From: Hyphomicrobiaceae bacterium
GTDB lineage: Bacteria; Pseudomonadota; Alphaproteobacteria; Rhizobiales; Hyphomicrobiaceae
Reading direction: 5' to 3'
NCBI GenBank assembly: GCA_016793635.1
Contig: JAEUMD010000019.1
Span: forward strand, 62,001 to 126,000
DNA: 64,000 nt
The translations under genes were made by a program, and so were the position numbers. The notes beneath the pieces were generated by a model that ran no database searches, had not been told where the DNA came from, and was given only the letters and a program-made list of their open reading frames with translations. Below, one piece after another: positions 8,938 to 22,678 of this stretch. Position 1 is the stretch's first letter, and each line of letters opens with the position of its first letter.

Positions 8938-9975
8938 TTATGAACGGATCAGGCCGATGACGTCCTTGACTTCGGCCATGATCGGATCGGCGATGGCTCG
9001 CGCACGAGCAGCGCCGTCCGCCAGAATGCGATCGATCTCATCGGGCTGCTGCATCATGCGGCGCGTCTCGTCGGCGATCGGCGAAAGCCGCTCCACAGCG
9101 CGCTCCGCGAGAGCCTTCTTGAAGGTCGAGAATTGTGCACCGCCGTACTCGGCGAGCACATCTGGCACGCTGCTGCCGGCGAGGGCCGCGTAGATGCCGA
9201 CGAGGTTGTCCGCCTCGGGGCGAGCCTTGAGTCCGGCGGGCTCGGACGGCAACGGCTCGGGATCGGTTTTCGCCTTCTGGATCTTGCGCGCGATCGTATC
9301 GGCATCGTCGGTGAGGTTGATGCGCGAGAGATCGGACGGGTCGGACTTCGACATCTTCTTAGTGCCGTCGCGCAGGCTCATGACGCGCGTCGCTGGACCG
9401 GTGATGACCGGGTCGGGCTGCGGAAAGAAGATGCCGTCCTCGCGACCGACACGCACGATGGACTCGCGGAAGTCGTTGTTGAACTTCTGCGCGATGTCGC
9501 GGGCGAGCTCCAGATGCTGCTTCTGATCCTCGCCGACGGGCACGTGCGTGGCCCGGTAGGCGAGGATATCGGCCGCCATCAGGTTCGGATAGGCATAGAG
9601 ACCGACGGAAGCGTTCTCGCGATCCTTTCCGGCCTTCTCCTTGAACTGTGTCATGCGATTGAGCCAGCCGAGGCGGGCGACGCAGTTGAAAATCCAGCCG
9701 AGCTCGGCGTGCGCCGAAACCTGGCTCTGGTTGAACACGATCGAGCGCATGGGATCGAGGCCGGCCGAAATATAGGTCGCGGTCACCTGACGGATCGCGC
9801 GGGACAACTCGGCCGGGTCCTGCCAGACGGTGATGGCGTGCAGATCGACGACGCAATAGATGCACTCGTGCGTCTTCTGCAGCTCGATCCATTGCAGTAT
9901 GGCACCGAGGTAATTGCCGAGATGCAAGCTGCCCGTCGGCTGCATTCCTGAAAAGACGCGCTCGTTGAATTTCAT
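8938..9975 (-). CDS. trpS: Tryptophanyl-tRNA synthetase
   Basis: 345 residues from the ATG at 9975, with AAAGGG upstream. The open frame extends to 10146, but the extra residues are low-complexity and unlike TrpS. Class I signature motifs are both visible: the HIGH-like HLGNYLGA about 18 residues in and KMSKSDPS near residue 196. The opening [13 protein letters not shown] is diagnostic of bacterial TrpS. Cytoplasmic, essential. Confidence 0.97.
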   Translation of the reverse strand: MKFNERVFSGMQPTGSLHLGNYLGAILQWIELQKTHECIYCVVDLHAITVWQDPAELSRAIRQVTATYISAGLDPMRSIVFNQSQVSAHAELGWIFNCVARLGWLNRMTQFKEKAGKDRENASVGLYAYPNLMAADILAYRATHVPVGEDQKQHLELARDIAQKFNNDFRESIVRVGREDGIFFPQPDPVITGPATRVMSLRDGTKKMSKSDPSDLSRINLTDDADTIARKIQKAKTDPEPLPSEPAGLKARPEADNLVGIYAALAGSSVPDVLAEYGGAQFSTFKKALAERAVERLSPIADETRRMMQQPDEIDRILADGAARARAIADPIMAEVKDVIGLIRS

Positions 9976-10190
9976 TGTGCCGATTCCCTTTGACGGAGGC
10001 GGGTTATCGCCCGCGCGCGGGGGCTCTGCAAGTGCATTCGCGGCATCGCGCGGAGCATCCGCGGCGGCCCGCACCCTTGCCGCGGCGGGGCATGGCGCGT
10101 TAGTCCTCTCCCTCGGTCCACTCTCCCCGCCGCCGAAAATTGCCACGGGTCTGGACCGACCGAGCGCCGACCGTTCACACCGATGGACCG

Positions 10191-10796
10191 ATGAGCACCG
10201 ACCCGCCCGCCAACCGCGACCAACTCATGCTGCGCCTCTCCGACCTTGGCATCGCGACCCGGACGACCGAGCATGCCGCCGTGTTCACGGTCGGGGAGAG
10301 CGAGGAGTTGGAGCGCACGCTACCCGGCGGGCACACCAAGAACCTGTTCCTCAAAGACAGCCGCGGCGCGCTCTTTCTGGTGATCGCGGAAAGCCGCACG
10401 CCGGTCGACCTCAAGGCATTGGCACGGCGCATCGGCGCAGGCCGCTTCAGCTTCGGCAAGCCAGAGTTGCTGATGCAGCACCTCGGTGTGACACCCGGTT
10501 CGGTGACGGCATTCGCCGTCATGAACGATGTGGAGGCGCGGGTTTCGGTCGTCATCGACGACCGACTGATGCGGCACGAGACGATCAATTGCCACCCGCT
10601 GACGAATACGGCGACGACGAACATTGCACGGGTGGACCTTTTGCGGTTCATTCGCGCCACCGGGCACGAGCCGCGCACCGTCGTTCTCGATGGCGAGGTG
10701 GCATCCCGCGCGGCGCCCCAACCAGCGGACGGCGCCATCGCATCGCCGGCTGACATGCCGCATCCCGCACCGCCGGACCCGGCTTGCCAGCGCTGA
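10191..10796 (+). CDS. YbaK/ProX-type aminoacyl-tRNA editing protein (prolyl-tRNA deacylase-like)
   Basis: 201 residues from the ATG at 10191. The YbaK/PrdX domain is recognised from [11 protein letters not shown], with the catalytic Lys of the family, and from [22 protein letters not shown]. Members hydrolyse mischarged tRNAs such as Ala-tRNA(Pro). The last 30 residues are a Pro/Ala-rich tail. It diverges from trpS and is followed 42 bases later by the thioredoxin-like gene. Confidence 0.9.
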   Translation: MSTDPPANRDQLMLRLSDLGIATRTTEHAAVFTVGESEELERTLPGGHTKNLFLKDSRGALFLVIAESRTPVDLKALARRIGAGRFSFGKPELLMQHLGVTPGSVTAFAVMNDVEARVSVVIDDRLMRHETINCHPLTNTATTNIARVDLLRFIRATGHEPRTVVLDGEVASRAAPQPADGAIASPADMPHPAPPDPACQR

Positions 10797-10838
10797 TTGC
10801 CCGCATCATATGAGCCGATGGCTCGAGGAGGAGAGAAT

Positions 10839-11741
10839 ATGGACAGCAAGGCTGGCGGCGCACCCGGCGACGTCATCAAGGACGTTTCGACGGCTTCGTT
10901 CGCAAAGGATGTCATCGAAGCTTCGAAATCCGCGCTCGTTCTCGTCGATTTCTGGGCGGCTTGGTGCGGTCCTTGCCGGCAGCTTACGCCGACCATCGAG
11001 AAGGTCGTGCGCAGCTATGGCGGAAAAGTCCGGCTCGCCAAGGTCAACGTCGACGAGAACCAGCAGCTCGCCGGCCAGCTCCGCGTGCAGTCGATTCCGA
11101 CGGTTTATGCCTTCCGCGACGGCAAGGTCGTCGACGGCTTCATGGGGGCCTTGCCGGAGAGCCAGCTCAAGGCGTTCGTCGAGCGCTCCATCGGCGCAGT
11201 CGCGGACGAGGGCGACGAACTGGAGGCGATCCTCGCCGAGGCCGATCAGGCGTTCGAGGCAGGTGACATTCAGAACGCCGCCGAGATCTATGCCGCGATC
11301 CTCCAGCAGGATCAGGAGAACGTTCAGGCCCTCGCCGGTCTCGCCCGCTGCTATCTCAAAAGCGGCGATCTCGACCGCGCCGAGCAGACCATCGCCATGG
11401 TCGCACCAGACAAGAGCCGCACCGCGCCCGTCGAGAGCGTGAAGGCCGCCATCGCACTCGCCCGCAAGGCCGCCGACTCGGGCGACACGGCGGCGCTCGA
11501 GGCCAACGTTGCCACCAATCCGGCCGACCATCAGTCGCGCTATGATCTCGCCGTGGCGCTGGCCGCGAAGGGGCGCAAGATGGAAGCCGTCGATCACCTG
11601 ATCGATCTCGTACGCCGCGCGCGCACCTGGAACGAGGAGGCGGCACGCAAGCAGCTCGTGCAGCTCTTCGAAGCATGGGGTCCGAAGGACCCGGCCACCG
11701 TCGAGGGCCGCAAGCGACTCTCCTCCGTGCTATTCTCCTGA
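10839..11741 (+). CDS. cnoX: Thioredoxin-TPR co-chaperone CnoX (YbbN)
   Basis: 300 residues; start ATG at 10839 preceded by GAGGAGGAG. Residues 20-125 form a thioredoxin domain with an intact CGPC (C43/C46), and the rest is the TPR-like part (TPR_19/20). Enterobacterial YbbN lacks the first Cys, while the Caulobacter CnoX has CxxC; this one is of the latter type. It is expected to guard clients against bleach-type oxidation and pass them to GroEL. It heads a small run with the Lon-N protein and Trm112. Confidence 0.92.
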   Translation: MDSKAGGAPGDVIKDVSTASFAKDVIEASKSALVLVDFWAAWCGPCRQLTPTIEKVVRSYGGKVRLAKVNVDENQQLAGQLRVQSIPTVYAFRDGKVVDGFMGALPESQLKAFVERSIGAVADEGDELEAILAEADQAFEAGDIQNAAEIYAAILQQDQENVQALAGLARCYLKSGDLDRAEQTIAMVAPDKSRTAPVESVKAAIALARKAADSGDTAALEANVATNPADHQSRYDLAVALAAKGRKMEAVDHLIDLVRRARTWNEEAARKQLVQLFEAWGPKDPATVEGRKRLSSVLFS

Positions 11742-11792
11742 CAAGCTGATCCGTTACGGTGGAGGCGCGCCGCGTCTCCACCCACGGACCGG

Positions 11793-12542
11793 TTGAGCAG
11801 CCTGCCCCCCCAATTTCGAGGCATCAGGGAGCGCGACTTGGCAACTCTCGACCGATACCGCACAATCGATGACCTGCCGCGCGAGATGCCTTTGTTCCCG
11901 CTGCGGGGAGCCATCCTGTTGCCGCGCGTGACGCTACCGCTCAACGTTTTCGAGCCACGCTATCTCCAGATGATCGACGACGTCCTCGCCGGTTCGCGCA
12001 TGCTCGCCATCGTTCAACCTGAGCATGATAGTGAGCCCCTCGGCGGCGCGCTCGCAGGCAGCCGAGACAGTCCCGGCGGCAAATCGGCCTCGCTGCATCG
12101 CGTCGCCTGCGCCGGCCGCGTAACGGCCTTTCAGGAGCTCGACGACGGCCGAATGCTCGTGACTCTCACCGGCATTTCCCGCTTCGCGATCGCTGGCGAG
12201 GTCGAGACGGGCAAGGCGTACCGGATCGGCCGATGCGACTACCGCCCCTTCTCGCACGACCTGGTATCCGGCCTCGGCGAAAGCGACGTGGATCGCGAAG
12301 CCCTGCTCTCGGCACTGAAGGCGTATCTCACGGCCAACAACCTCAGCACCGACTGGGGCGCGATCGCCAAGTCTTCGACGGAGTTCCTGGTCAACGCGCT
12401 CTCGGTGATGAGCCCTTATGGGGCCGCGGAGAAACAGGCGCTGCTCGAGGCCGGCAGCCTGAAGGAGCGTGCCGAGGTCCTGGTCGCTCTTGCCGAGATG
12501 GATCTCGCGACCAACGGCAACCCTGGCGCGATGATGCAATGA
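11793..12542 (+). CDS. LON substrate-binding-domain protein (Lon-N, peptidase S16-like)
   Basis: 249 residues consisting of the N-terminal LON domain only, with no AAA or protease domain. MPLFPLRGAILLPRVTLPLNVFEPRY, cut here to its key words PLFPL, LNVFEPRY and MIDD, is the family hallmark. The start is uncertain: TTG at 11793 is the longest, a TTG at 11838 is possible, and homologues have about 20-30 residues before PLFPL. It is a stand-alone adaptor-like protein of unknown role. It sits between cnoX and trm112, a common alphaproteobacterial order. Confidence 0.88.
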   Translation: MSSLPPQFRGIRERDLATLDRYRTIDDLPREMPLFPLRGAILLPRVTLPLNVFEPRYLQMIDDVLAGSRMLAIVQPEHDSEPLGGALAGSRDSPGGKSASLHRVACAGRVTAFQELDDGRMLVTLTGISRFAIAGEVETGKAYRIGRCDYRPFSHDLVSGLGESDVDREALLSALKAYLTANNLSTDWGAIAKSSTEFLVNALSVMSPYGAAEKQALLEAGSLKERAEVLVALAEMDLATNGNPGAMMQ

Positions 12543-12567
12543 GCACCGACATGAGCAGGAGCCGCGC

Positions 12568-12768
12568 ATGAGCGACGAAGCACCCGCGCCGCGACGCGAG
12601 ATCGACCCGCGCCTTCTCTCCATCCTCGCTTGCCCGGTGAGCAAGCATCCCCTCGAGTACGACGCGGCGGCCCAGGAGCTTATCTCGCGCACGGCACATC
12701 TGGCGTTTCCGATCCGCGACGGTGTCGCGATACTGACGCTCGACGCCGCACGCCCGATCGAAGATTGA
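12568..12768 (+). CDS. Trm112-family small protein
   Basis: 66 residues matching the bacterial Trm112/YcaR family: IDPRLLSILACPVSKHPLEY at the N-terminus and LAFPIRDGVAILT toward the end. Homologues are small zinc-ribbon-like activators of methyltransferases in eukaryotes; bacterial roles are less clear. Only one Cys (in LACPVSK) is present, as in many bacterial members, so zinc binding is unlikely. It begins 25 bases after the Lon-N gene and is probably in the same operon. Confidence 0.92.
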   Translation: MSDEAPAPRREIDPRLLSILACPVSKHPLEYDAAAQELISRTAHLAFPIRDGVAILTLDAARPIED

Positions 12769-13198
12769 TCGCGCCCCCCCTCATTATCCCCTCATTTCAA
12801 GGTGTCGAGGCCGGGCCGGATTACTGCGCGGGACACACGGCAAGGTCTCGTTCACCAGCCTCGTTCAAGGTCCGTCAAATTGGATCTGGTTGGGTTAAAC
12901 CCATCCTCGCGGCCCCGGCAGAATTGTCGCCGGGGACACGCGGCATTTCCGCTCCGTGGCGTCGCCGGCTCGTTCGAGCACAGTGCGGCGCGCGTCGGCG
13001 CAATGGGTCCGCTCCAGAGACGGGTGTTGTCGCGTGCGCAGTTCTCAAAGGACCAGCGATGTCCGGACCACCCCGCAAGCGACGGGCCCCGTCCGCGCGA
13101 CTCCGTCAGCGATCCGCCGCCTCTCGCGGGCGTGGATCGGCTTTCGCTCAGGGGATATCGGCGACGCCCGCCTAACGCGCTGGATAGGCGCGCACACA
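12769..13198. other. Region between trm112 and the histidine kinase
   Basis: About 430 bases without a supported gene. An in-frame extension of the kinase back to 12956 reads as Arg/Ser-rich, non-conserved sequence, so I treat it as leader. A hairpin at 12913-12935 is the only clear structure. Confidence 0.55.
12913..12935 (+). terminator. Hairpin downstream of trm112
   Basis: CCCCGGC-AGAATTGTC-GCCGGGG: a 7-bp perfect GC stem with a 9-base loop, 145 bases after the trm112 stop and before the kinase gene. There is no T-run, so termination is only possible, not established. Confidence 0.45.
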
Positions 13199-15568
<2,370 letters not shown>

Positions 15569-15760
15569 CGCCAGCCCCTTGTGAACGCTCGCGCGCACCC
15601 CATTTCCCTGGCTGTTCCTGGCCGGCATCCACTGCTCCCGCGCGGTGCCGCCGTCGCCAATTCGTCATGGAATCGTGCTTATGTCGGCTCGTTATGATGC
15701 GCACGCCGCTCGGCCTTGGGGCCGGACCAGACGAGCGCGCGCCGGCCTTGGGGGGCTCAC

Positions 15761-16738
15761 ATGATGTCTGATCGGGCGCGGACGCTCGCCGCGCGCTTCC
15801 AGAGCCGCGGATTTCTGAAAATTCCACCCGCAGGGCTTCTTGCGCGCAACTCGATGCAGCAGGGCCGCTCTCTCGCCTTGCCCGCCATGCGCCGCAAGCC
15901 GCCGAAGGTTTACGGGCGCGTCGGTGACCTCGAGGTCCGTCTCGCCGAATCGTGGGGTGACGTGAAGCGCGCGCAGCGGCTGCGCTACGACGTCTTCTAC
16001 GACGAGATGTCGGCGACGCCGAGCTTCCTCGCCGAGATGCGCCGCCGAGACGAAGATCCGTATGATACCATCTGCGACCATCTGCTCGTCGTCGATACGA
16101 GCGTTAAGCCATCGCAGGACGTGTGGCGCTCGACGCGCAAGCCGCGCGTCGTCGGCACGTATCGCGTGCTGCGCCAGGACGTCGCCGAGCGCCACTTCGG
16201 CTTCTATACCCAGAGCGAGTATGACATCGCGCCGCTCGTCGCCCGCAAGCCCGGCTACAAATTCATGGAGCTCGGCCGCTCGTGCGTGCTGAAGCCCTAC
16301 CGCTCCAAGCGTTCGGTCGAGTTGCTGTGGCATGGCCTGTGGACCTACGTCCGCGAGCACAAGGTCGACGTGATGGTCGGCTGCGCGAGCTTCGAGGGCA
16401 CCGACCCCAACGCGCACGCGATGGCGCTTTCGTTCCTGCATCACAACGCCCTCGCGCCCGAGGAGTGGCGGTGCAGCGCGCACCGGTCGCTCCACCAGCC
16501 TATGAACCTGCTGCCGAAGGAAGCGGTGGATATGAAGGCGGCCCTCAAGGCGCTGCCGCCGCTCATCAAGGGTTATCTGCGTCTCGGCGCATTCATTGGC
16601 GATGGCGCGGTGATCGACCGCCAGTTCGGCACGACCGACGTGCTCATCATCCTGCCGGTCGAGAAGATCGATCCGCGCTACTTCGGCCACTTCGGCGCAC
16701 CCGACGAGACCAAGAGCCGAATCGCGGTCGACGCCTGA
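15761..16738 (+). CDS. olsB: L-ornithine N-alpha-acyltransferase (OlsB-like GNAT)
   Basis: 325 residues from the ATG at 15761 (an adjacent ATG at 15764). The Acetyltransf_5 (OlsB/hemolysin-like) core runs from EVRLAESWGDVKRAQRLRY, through VVGTYRVLR and MELGRSCV, to VMVGCASFEGTDP. OlsB transfers a 3-hydroxyacyl chain from ACP to ornithine, making lyso-ornithine lipid; OlsA would complete it. No olsA is adjacent, though a PlsC-family gene lies at 4188. A longer frame to 15716 is Arg-rich and less likely. Family membership is firm; the ornithine substrate is inferred. Confidence 0.82.
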   Translation: MMSDRARTLAARFQSRGFLKIPPAGLLARNSMQQGRSLALPAMRRKPPKVYGRVGDLEVRLAESWGDVKRAQRLRYDVFYDEMSATPSFLAEMRRRDEDPYDTICDHLLVVDTSVKPSQDVWRSTRKPRVVGTYRVLRQDVAERHFGFYTQSEYDIAPLVARKPGYKFMELGRSCVLKPYRSKRSVELLWHGLWTYVREHKVDVMVGCASFEGTDPNAHAMALSFLHHNALAPEEWRCSAHRSLHQPMNLLPKEAVDMKAALKALPPLIKGYLRLGAFIGDGAVIDRQFGTTDVLIILPVEKIDPRYFGHFGAPDETKSRIAVDA

Positions 16739-17069
16739 GCTGAAGGCTCGCCTTGGTAGTGAGCGGTTCGGTCAAGATGCTCTGAAAATACCGGAAAAGT
16801 GCGCCATCTGCTTTAAAGGAAGCGCTTTGCGCTTCCAACTCAACCGACCGCGCTCTCGAACATCAGCGCAGGGTGCGTGTCACGCTCCTGATAAGAGCGC
16901 CTGGCCTTTGCATCTCAACCGATCGCACTTGACTGGTTCAGAGTGCGATTTTCGCTTCCGGTGAAAGCGGCCAGCGCTTTCATCTCAACCGATCGCACTT
17001 GACTGGTACAGAGTGCGATTCACGCTTTCGGTGAAAGCGGCCAGCGCTTTCATCTCAACCGATCGCACT
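16739..17069. other. Hairpin-rich region between olsB and maeB
   Basis: About 330 bases between two converging genes, with no ORF of interest. It is filled with one short palindrome and three tandem copies of a 70-bp hairpin unit, described separately. It presumably serves as the termination region for both genes. Confidence 0.75.
16818..16836. repeat. Palindrome GGAAGCGC-TTT-GCGCTTCC
   Basis: An 8-bp perfect stem with a 3-base loop, 80 bases after the olsB stop. The sequence following the right arm (CAACTCAACCGACCG) matches the start of the neighbouring 70-bp repeat units and the flank of a similar palindrome at 43424. Confidence 0.85.

Positions 17070-17070
<1 letters not shown>
16838..17070. 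repeat. 70-bp tandem repeat with two hairpins per unit
   Basis: Near-identical units lie at 16911-16980 and 16981-17050, beginning CATCTCAACCGATCGCACTT. A third partial unit at 17051-17070 runs into the maeB stop codon, and a degenerate unit lies at 16838-16910. Each full unit holds two perfect inverted repeats: ATCGCACT/AGTGCGAT and CGCTTTC-GGT-GAAAGCG (CGCTTCC in the first unit). The two full units differ at only a few positions. This is too few and too long for CRISPR, and there are no spacers. Confidence 0.88.
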
Positions 17071-19340
<2,270 letters not shown>

Positions 19341-19520
19341 GATTGCGTGCTCGGGACCTGTGCTTGAACGGACGGAATTGCGCGGGGTGGCCGCATCGGC
19401 AGGCCGACGGATCGGGCGCCCGGCTGGGGCCGGCTGCACGGAGGGCAGCGTTTCGATTTCCTTCGCGGCGAACCTGCTCTATGCGTTCGGCGGACACGTT
19501 GGCAACCGGATTCATGCGAC

Positions 19521-22484
19521 ATGGCACCGAGGAAGGGTTCGGCACGCCCGGCGGAGGCGACCAAAGGAGAACACGCTCACGTCGGAGCAACACCGGCGGA
19601 ACCCGTCGGCCGGCCTGCGGGCGATGCGCCGGACAGGCCGGCTTCTTCTCACTCGCAAACGGCAGACCCATCACCGGCTGTCGCCACGCCGCCTCCTGGC
19701 ATTGGCGAGGCCACCCCGTCGATGGCCCAGTTCCTCGAAATCAAGGCCGCCAATCCGGACTGCATCCTGTGGTACCGGATGGGTGACTTCTACGAGCTCT
19801 TCTTCGAGGACGCGGTCGTAGCGTCGCAGGCCCTCGGCATCGTTCTTACCAAACGTGGCAAGCACTTAGGCCAGGACATCCCGATGTGCGGGGTGCCGAT
19901 CCACCGCGCCGACGAATACCTCCAGCGCCTCATCCGCCGCGGCTACCGCGTCGCCGTCTGCGAGCAGCTCGAGGACCCGGCCGAAGCCCGCAAACGCGGT
20001 TCCAAGGCCGTCGTGAAGCGCGACGTGGTGCGTCTCGTCACGCCGGGCACATTGACCGAGGACACCCTTCTCGACGCGCGCGCTCGGAACTATCTGACCG
20101 CCATTTTCCGCGTGCCCGCAGGTTCGGCCGTCAGTGCCACCCCGCTGATCGGCTCGCCCGACAAGGTTGCCGTTGCCTCGCTCGATATCTCAACCGGGGA
20201 ATGCGAGATTGGCGAGACCATCGGCGCGGATCTTCCGGGGGAGCTGGTCCGTCTCTCGCCCGGCGAGGTTCTGGCGACTGATTCGATGCTGGCAGAACCC
20301 CACCTCAAGGAATGGCTCGGCGTTGCGGGCGCCGCAGCGACACCGCTGCCGAACGCCCACTTCGACAGCCTGGCGGGCGAACGCGGACTGAAGGAGCGTC
20401 TCGGCGTCTCCGAGCTCGGCGCGTTCGGAGGTTTCAGCCGGGCGGAGCTCGCGGCCGTCGCGGCGCTGCTCAAATACGTCGATCTGACGCAGATCGGCCG
20501 CCAGCCGGTACTCCGCCCGCCACGCCGCACGGGCTCCAATGCCGCGCTGCTCATCGATGCTGCCACCCGGTCCAGCCTCGAGCTGGTCAAGGCAACCTCG
20601 GGCGGCAAGGAGGGGAGCCTGCTCGCCGCCATCGACCGCACCGTCACTGGCTCCGGAGCGCGCGAGCTCGCGGCGCGCCTCGCTACGCCCCTCCGCGATG
20701 TCGCGGCTATCGACGCGCGGCTCGACTGCGTCGGCTATCTGGTCGAAGCGGAAACGTTGCGCCAGGATCTTCGCGCCGCGTTGCGCACCGCGCCGGATAT
20801 GGCCCGCGCGGTCACACGGCTGGCCTTCGGTCGCGGTTCCCCGCGCGATCTCGCCGCGATCCGAGACGGCCTGGCAGCGGCCGAAACGGCAGCCGTCAAG
20901 CTGACAGTCGCTGCGGGAGCCGGTGTGGCTGACGGTTCAATGGGATTAGGGCTGCCAGCGGGGCTCGACGACGTGCGCCAGCGCCTTGCGCTCGCCGCAG
21001 GTCCTCTGCTCGCAGAACTCTCCGCCGCCCTTGTCGATGAGCCACCACAGCAAAGGCGCGACGGAGGGTTCGTACGCGCCGGCTATCGCGCTAGCCTCGA
21101 CGAGGCACTCGAGCTGCGTGACGCGAGCCGCAACGTCATGGCGGCACTGGAGGCCCGCTACGTGGACGAGAGCGGCGTCCGCTCGCTCAAGGTCCGTCAC
21201 AACAACATCCTCGGGTTCTTCATCGAAGTAACCCAGCAGAACGCCAAGCCGCTGCTTTCCGCGCCGCTCTCCGACACGTTCCGCCACCGCCAGACGATGT
21301 CGAACGCGATGCGTTTCACCACGACCGAGCTGATCGAGACGGAAGGACGGATCGCCTCGGCGGCGGAGCGCGCCGTTGCGATCGAGCAAGAGGTGTTCGC
21401 CGAGCTGTGTGCCCGCATTGCCGGCGCCGACGCCAACCTCGGCGCCATCGCGGCGGCACTCGCCGAGCTCGACGTGATCGCGGCACTGGCGGAGCTGGCG
21501 CACGACAACGCCTACGTGCGGCCGACTGTCGAGGAGAGCGAGGCGTTCGAGATCGTCGGCGGGCGTCACCCCGTCGTCGAACAGGCGCTGACCGCGTCAC
21601 GCGCCGGCCCCTTCATCGACAACGATTGCCTTCTCGGCCGCCCCGCCACGCCGGTGGCACCCGCCGGCTTCGATGAGACGAGCGATGCCCGCATTTGGAT
21701 CGTCACCGGCCCGAATATGGCTGGAAAATCTACCTTTCTGCGCCAGAACGCCCTGATCGCCGTGCTGGCACAGATGGGTTCCTACGTGCCGGCGCGCGCC
21801 GCCCATATCGGCATCGTCGATCGTCTGTTCAGCCGCGTCGGCGCGGCCGATGACATCGCCCGCGGCCGCTCGACGTTCATGGTGGAAATGGTCGAAACCG
21901 CCGGTATTCTCAATCAGGCCACCAGCCGCTCACTCGTGATCCTCGACGAAATCGGCCGCGGCACCGCGACGTTCGATGGCCTCTCGATCGCCTGGGCGAC
22001 GCTCGAGTACCTGCACGAGGTGACGGGCTGCCGTGCGCTTTTCGCCACCCATTATCACGAGCTGACCGCGCTCGCCGGACGCCTCAAGGGCGTCGACAAC
22101 GTGACCGTCGATGTGAAGGAATGGCACGACGATATCGTATTCCTGCACAAGGTGCGCGCTGGCGCCGCCGATCGCTCCTACGGCATCCAGGTGGCCAAGC
22201 TCGCCGGGCTTCCCGCAACCGTCGTCACCCGCGCCAGCGAGGTTTTGAAGCGGCTCGAGAAGTCCGACAGGCGTTCCGGCGGCACGGCGCCGCTCGACGA
22301 CCTGCCGCTTTTTGCGGCAGCCCGGCCGACCAACCCCATCACCGACGAGCGCGCACCCTCACCGATCGAAATAGCGCTCGCCGCGATCAACCCTGACGAG
22401 CTGACACCGCGCGGCGCGCTGGACGAGCTGTACCGGCTCAAGGACATGCAGCGTTCGACCGACAAAGCGCGTTCGAACCGTTAG
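19521..22484 (+). CDS. mutS: DNA mismatch repair protein MutS
   Basis: 987 residues as drawn. The first conserved block begins at M68 (MAQFLEIKAANPD), so the first 67 residues are a Pro/Ala-rich extension or the true start lies downstream; no strong ribosome site resolves this. The mismatch-wedge motif F90-x-E92 is in GDFYELF, and Walker A is GPNMAGKS at 730-737. ILDEIGRGTATFDG (Walker B/signature) and FATHYHEL follow. The C-terminal tail with LYRLK is the tetramerisation-type helix. It recognises mismatches and recruits MutL. It diverges from maeB. Confidence 0.96.
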   Translation: MAPRKGSARPAEATKGEHAHVGATPAEPVGRPAGDAPDRPASSHSQTADPSPAVATPPPGIGEATPSMAQFLEIKAANPDCILWYRMGDFYELFFEDAVVASQALGIVLTKRGKHLGQDIPMCGVPIHRADEYLQRLIRRGYRVAVCEQLEDPAEARKRGSKAVVKRDVVRLVTPGTLTEDTLLDARARNYLTAIFRVPAGSAVSATPLIGSPDKVAVASLDISTGECEIGETIGADLPGELVRLSPGEVLATDSMLAEPHLKEWLGVAGAAATPLPNAHFDSLAGERGLKERLGVSELGAFGGFSRAELAAVAALLKYVDLTQIGRQPVLRPPRRTGSNAALLIDAATRSSLELVKATSGGKEGSLLAAIDRTVTGSGARELAARLATPLRDVAAIDARLDCVGYLVEAETLRQDLRAALRTAPDMARAVTRLAFGRGSPRDLAAIRDGLAAAETAAVKLTVAAGAGVADGSMGLGLPAGLDDVRQRLALAAGPLLAELSAALVDEPPQQRRDGGFVRAGYRASLDEALELRDASRNVMAALEARYVDESGVRSLKVRHNNILGFFIEVTQQNAKPLLSAPLSDTFRHRQTMSNAMRFTTTELIETEGRIASAAERAVAIEQEVFAELCARIAGADANLGAIAAALAELDVIAALAELAHDNAYVRPTVEESEAFEIVGGRHPVVEQALTASRAGPFIDNDCLLGRPATPVAPAGFDETSDARIWIVTGPNMAGKSTFLRQNALIAVLAQMGSYVPARAAHIGIVDRLFSRVGAADDIARGRSTFMVEMVETAGILNQATSRSLVILDEIGRGTATFDGLSIAWATLEYLHEVTGCRALFATHYHELTALAGRLKGVDNVTVDVKEWHDDIVFLHKVRAGAADRSYGIQVAKLAGLPATVVTRASEVLKRLEKSDRRSGGTAPLDDLPLFAAARPTNPITDERAPSPIEIALAAINPDELTPRGALDELYRLKDMQRSTDKARSNR

Positions 22485-22552
22485 AATGCTGGTCCTCGCA
22501 TTCGCTTCAGCCGGAGGTGCCCCGGGATGCGACCGGTCGAGCAGAGCGTCCA

Positions 22553-22591
22553 CGACCTCGATGGATCGCGAGCGCAATTCCATCGAGGTCG
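22553..22591. terminator. 13-bp perfect hairpin between mutS and glnD
   Basis: CGACCTCGATGGA (22553-22565) pairs perfectly with TCCATCGAGGTCG (22579-22591) across a 13-base loop, 68 bases after the mutS stop. No T-run follows, so it could be a terminator aided by Rho, an attenuator, or a processing/stability element before glnD. Confidence 0.7.
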
Positions 22592-22678
22592 ATAGCGCAT
22601 TAAAAGAGTGCGGTCGTCCCGGTTCCTCCGGTGCGCTCCCGCCTATCCGCCACGCCGAGCAGCCACTAAGCTGGACCC

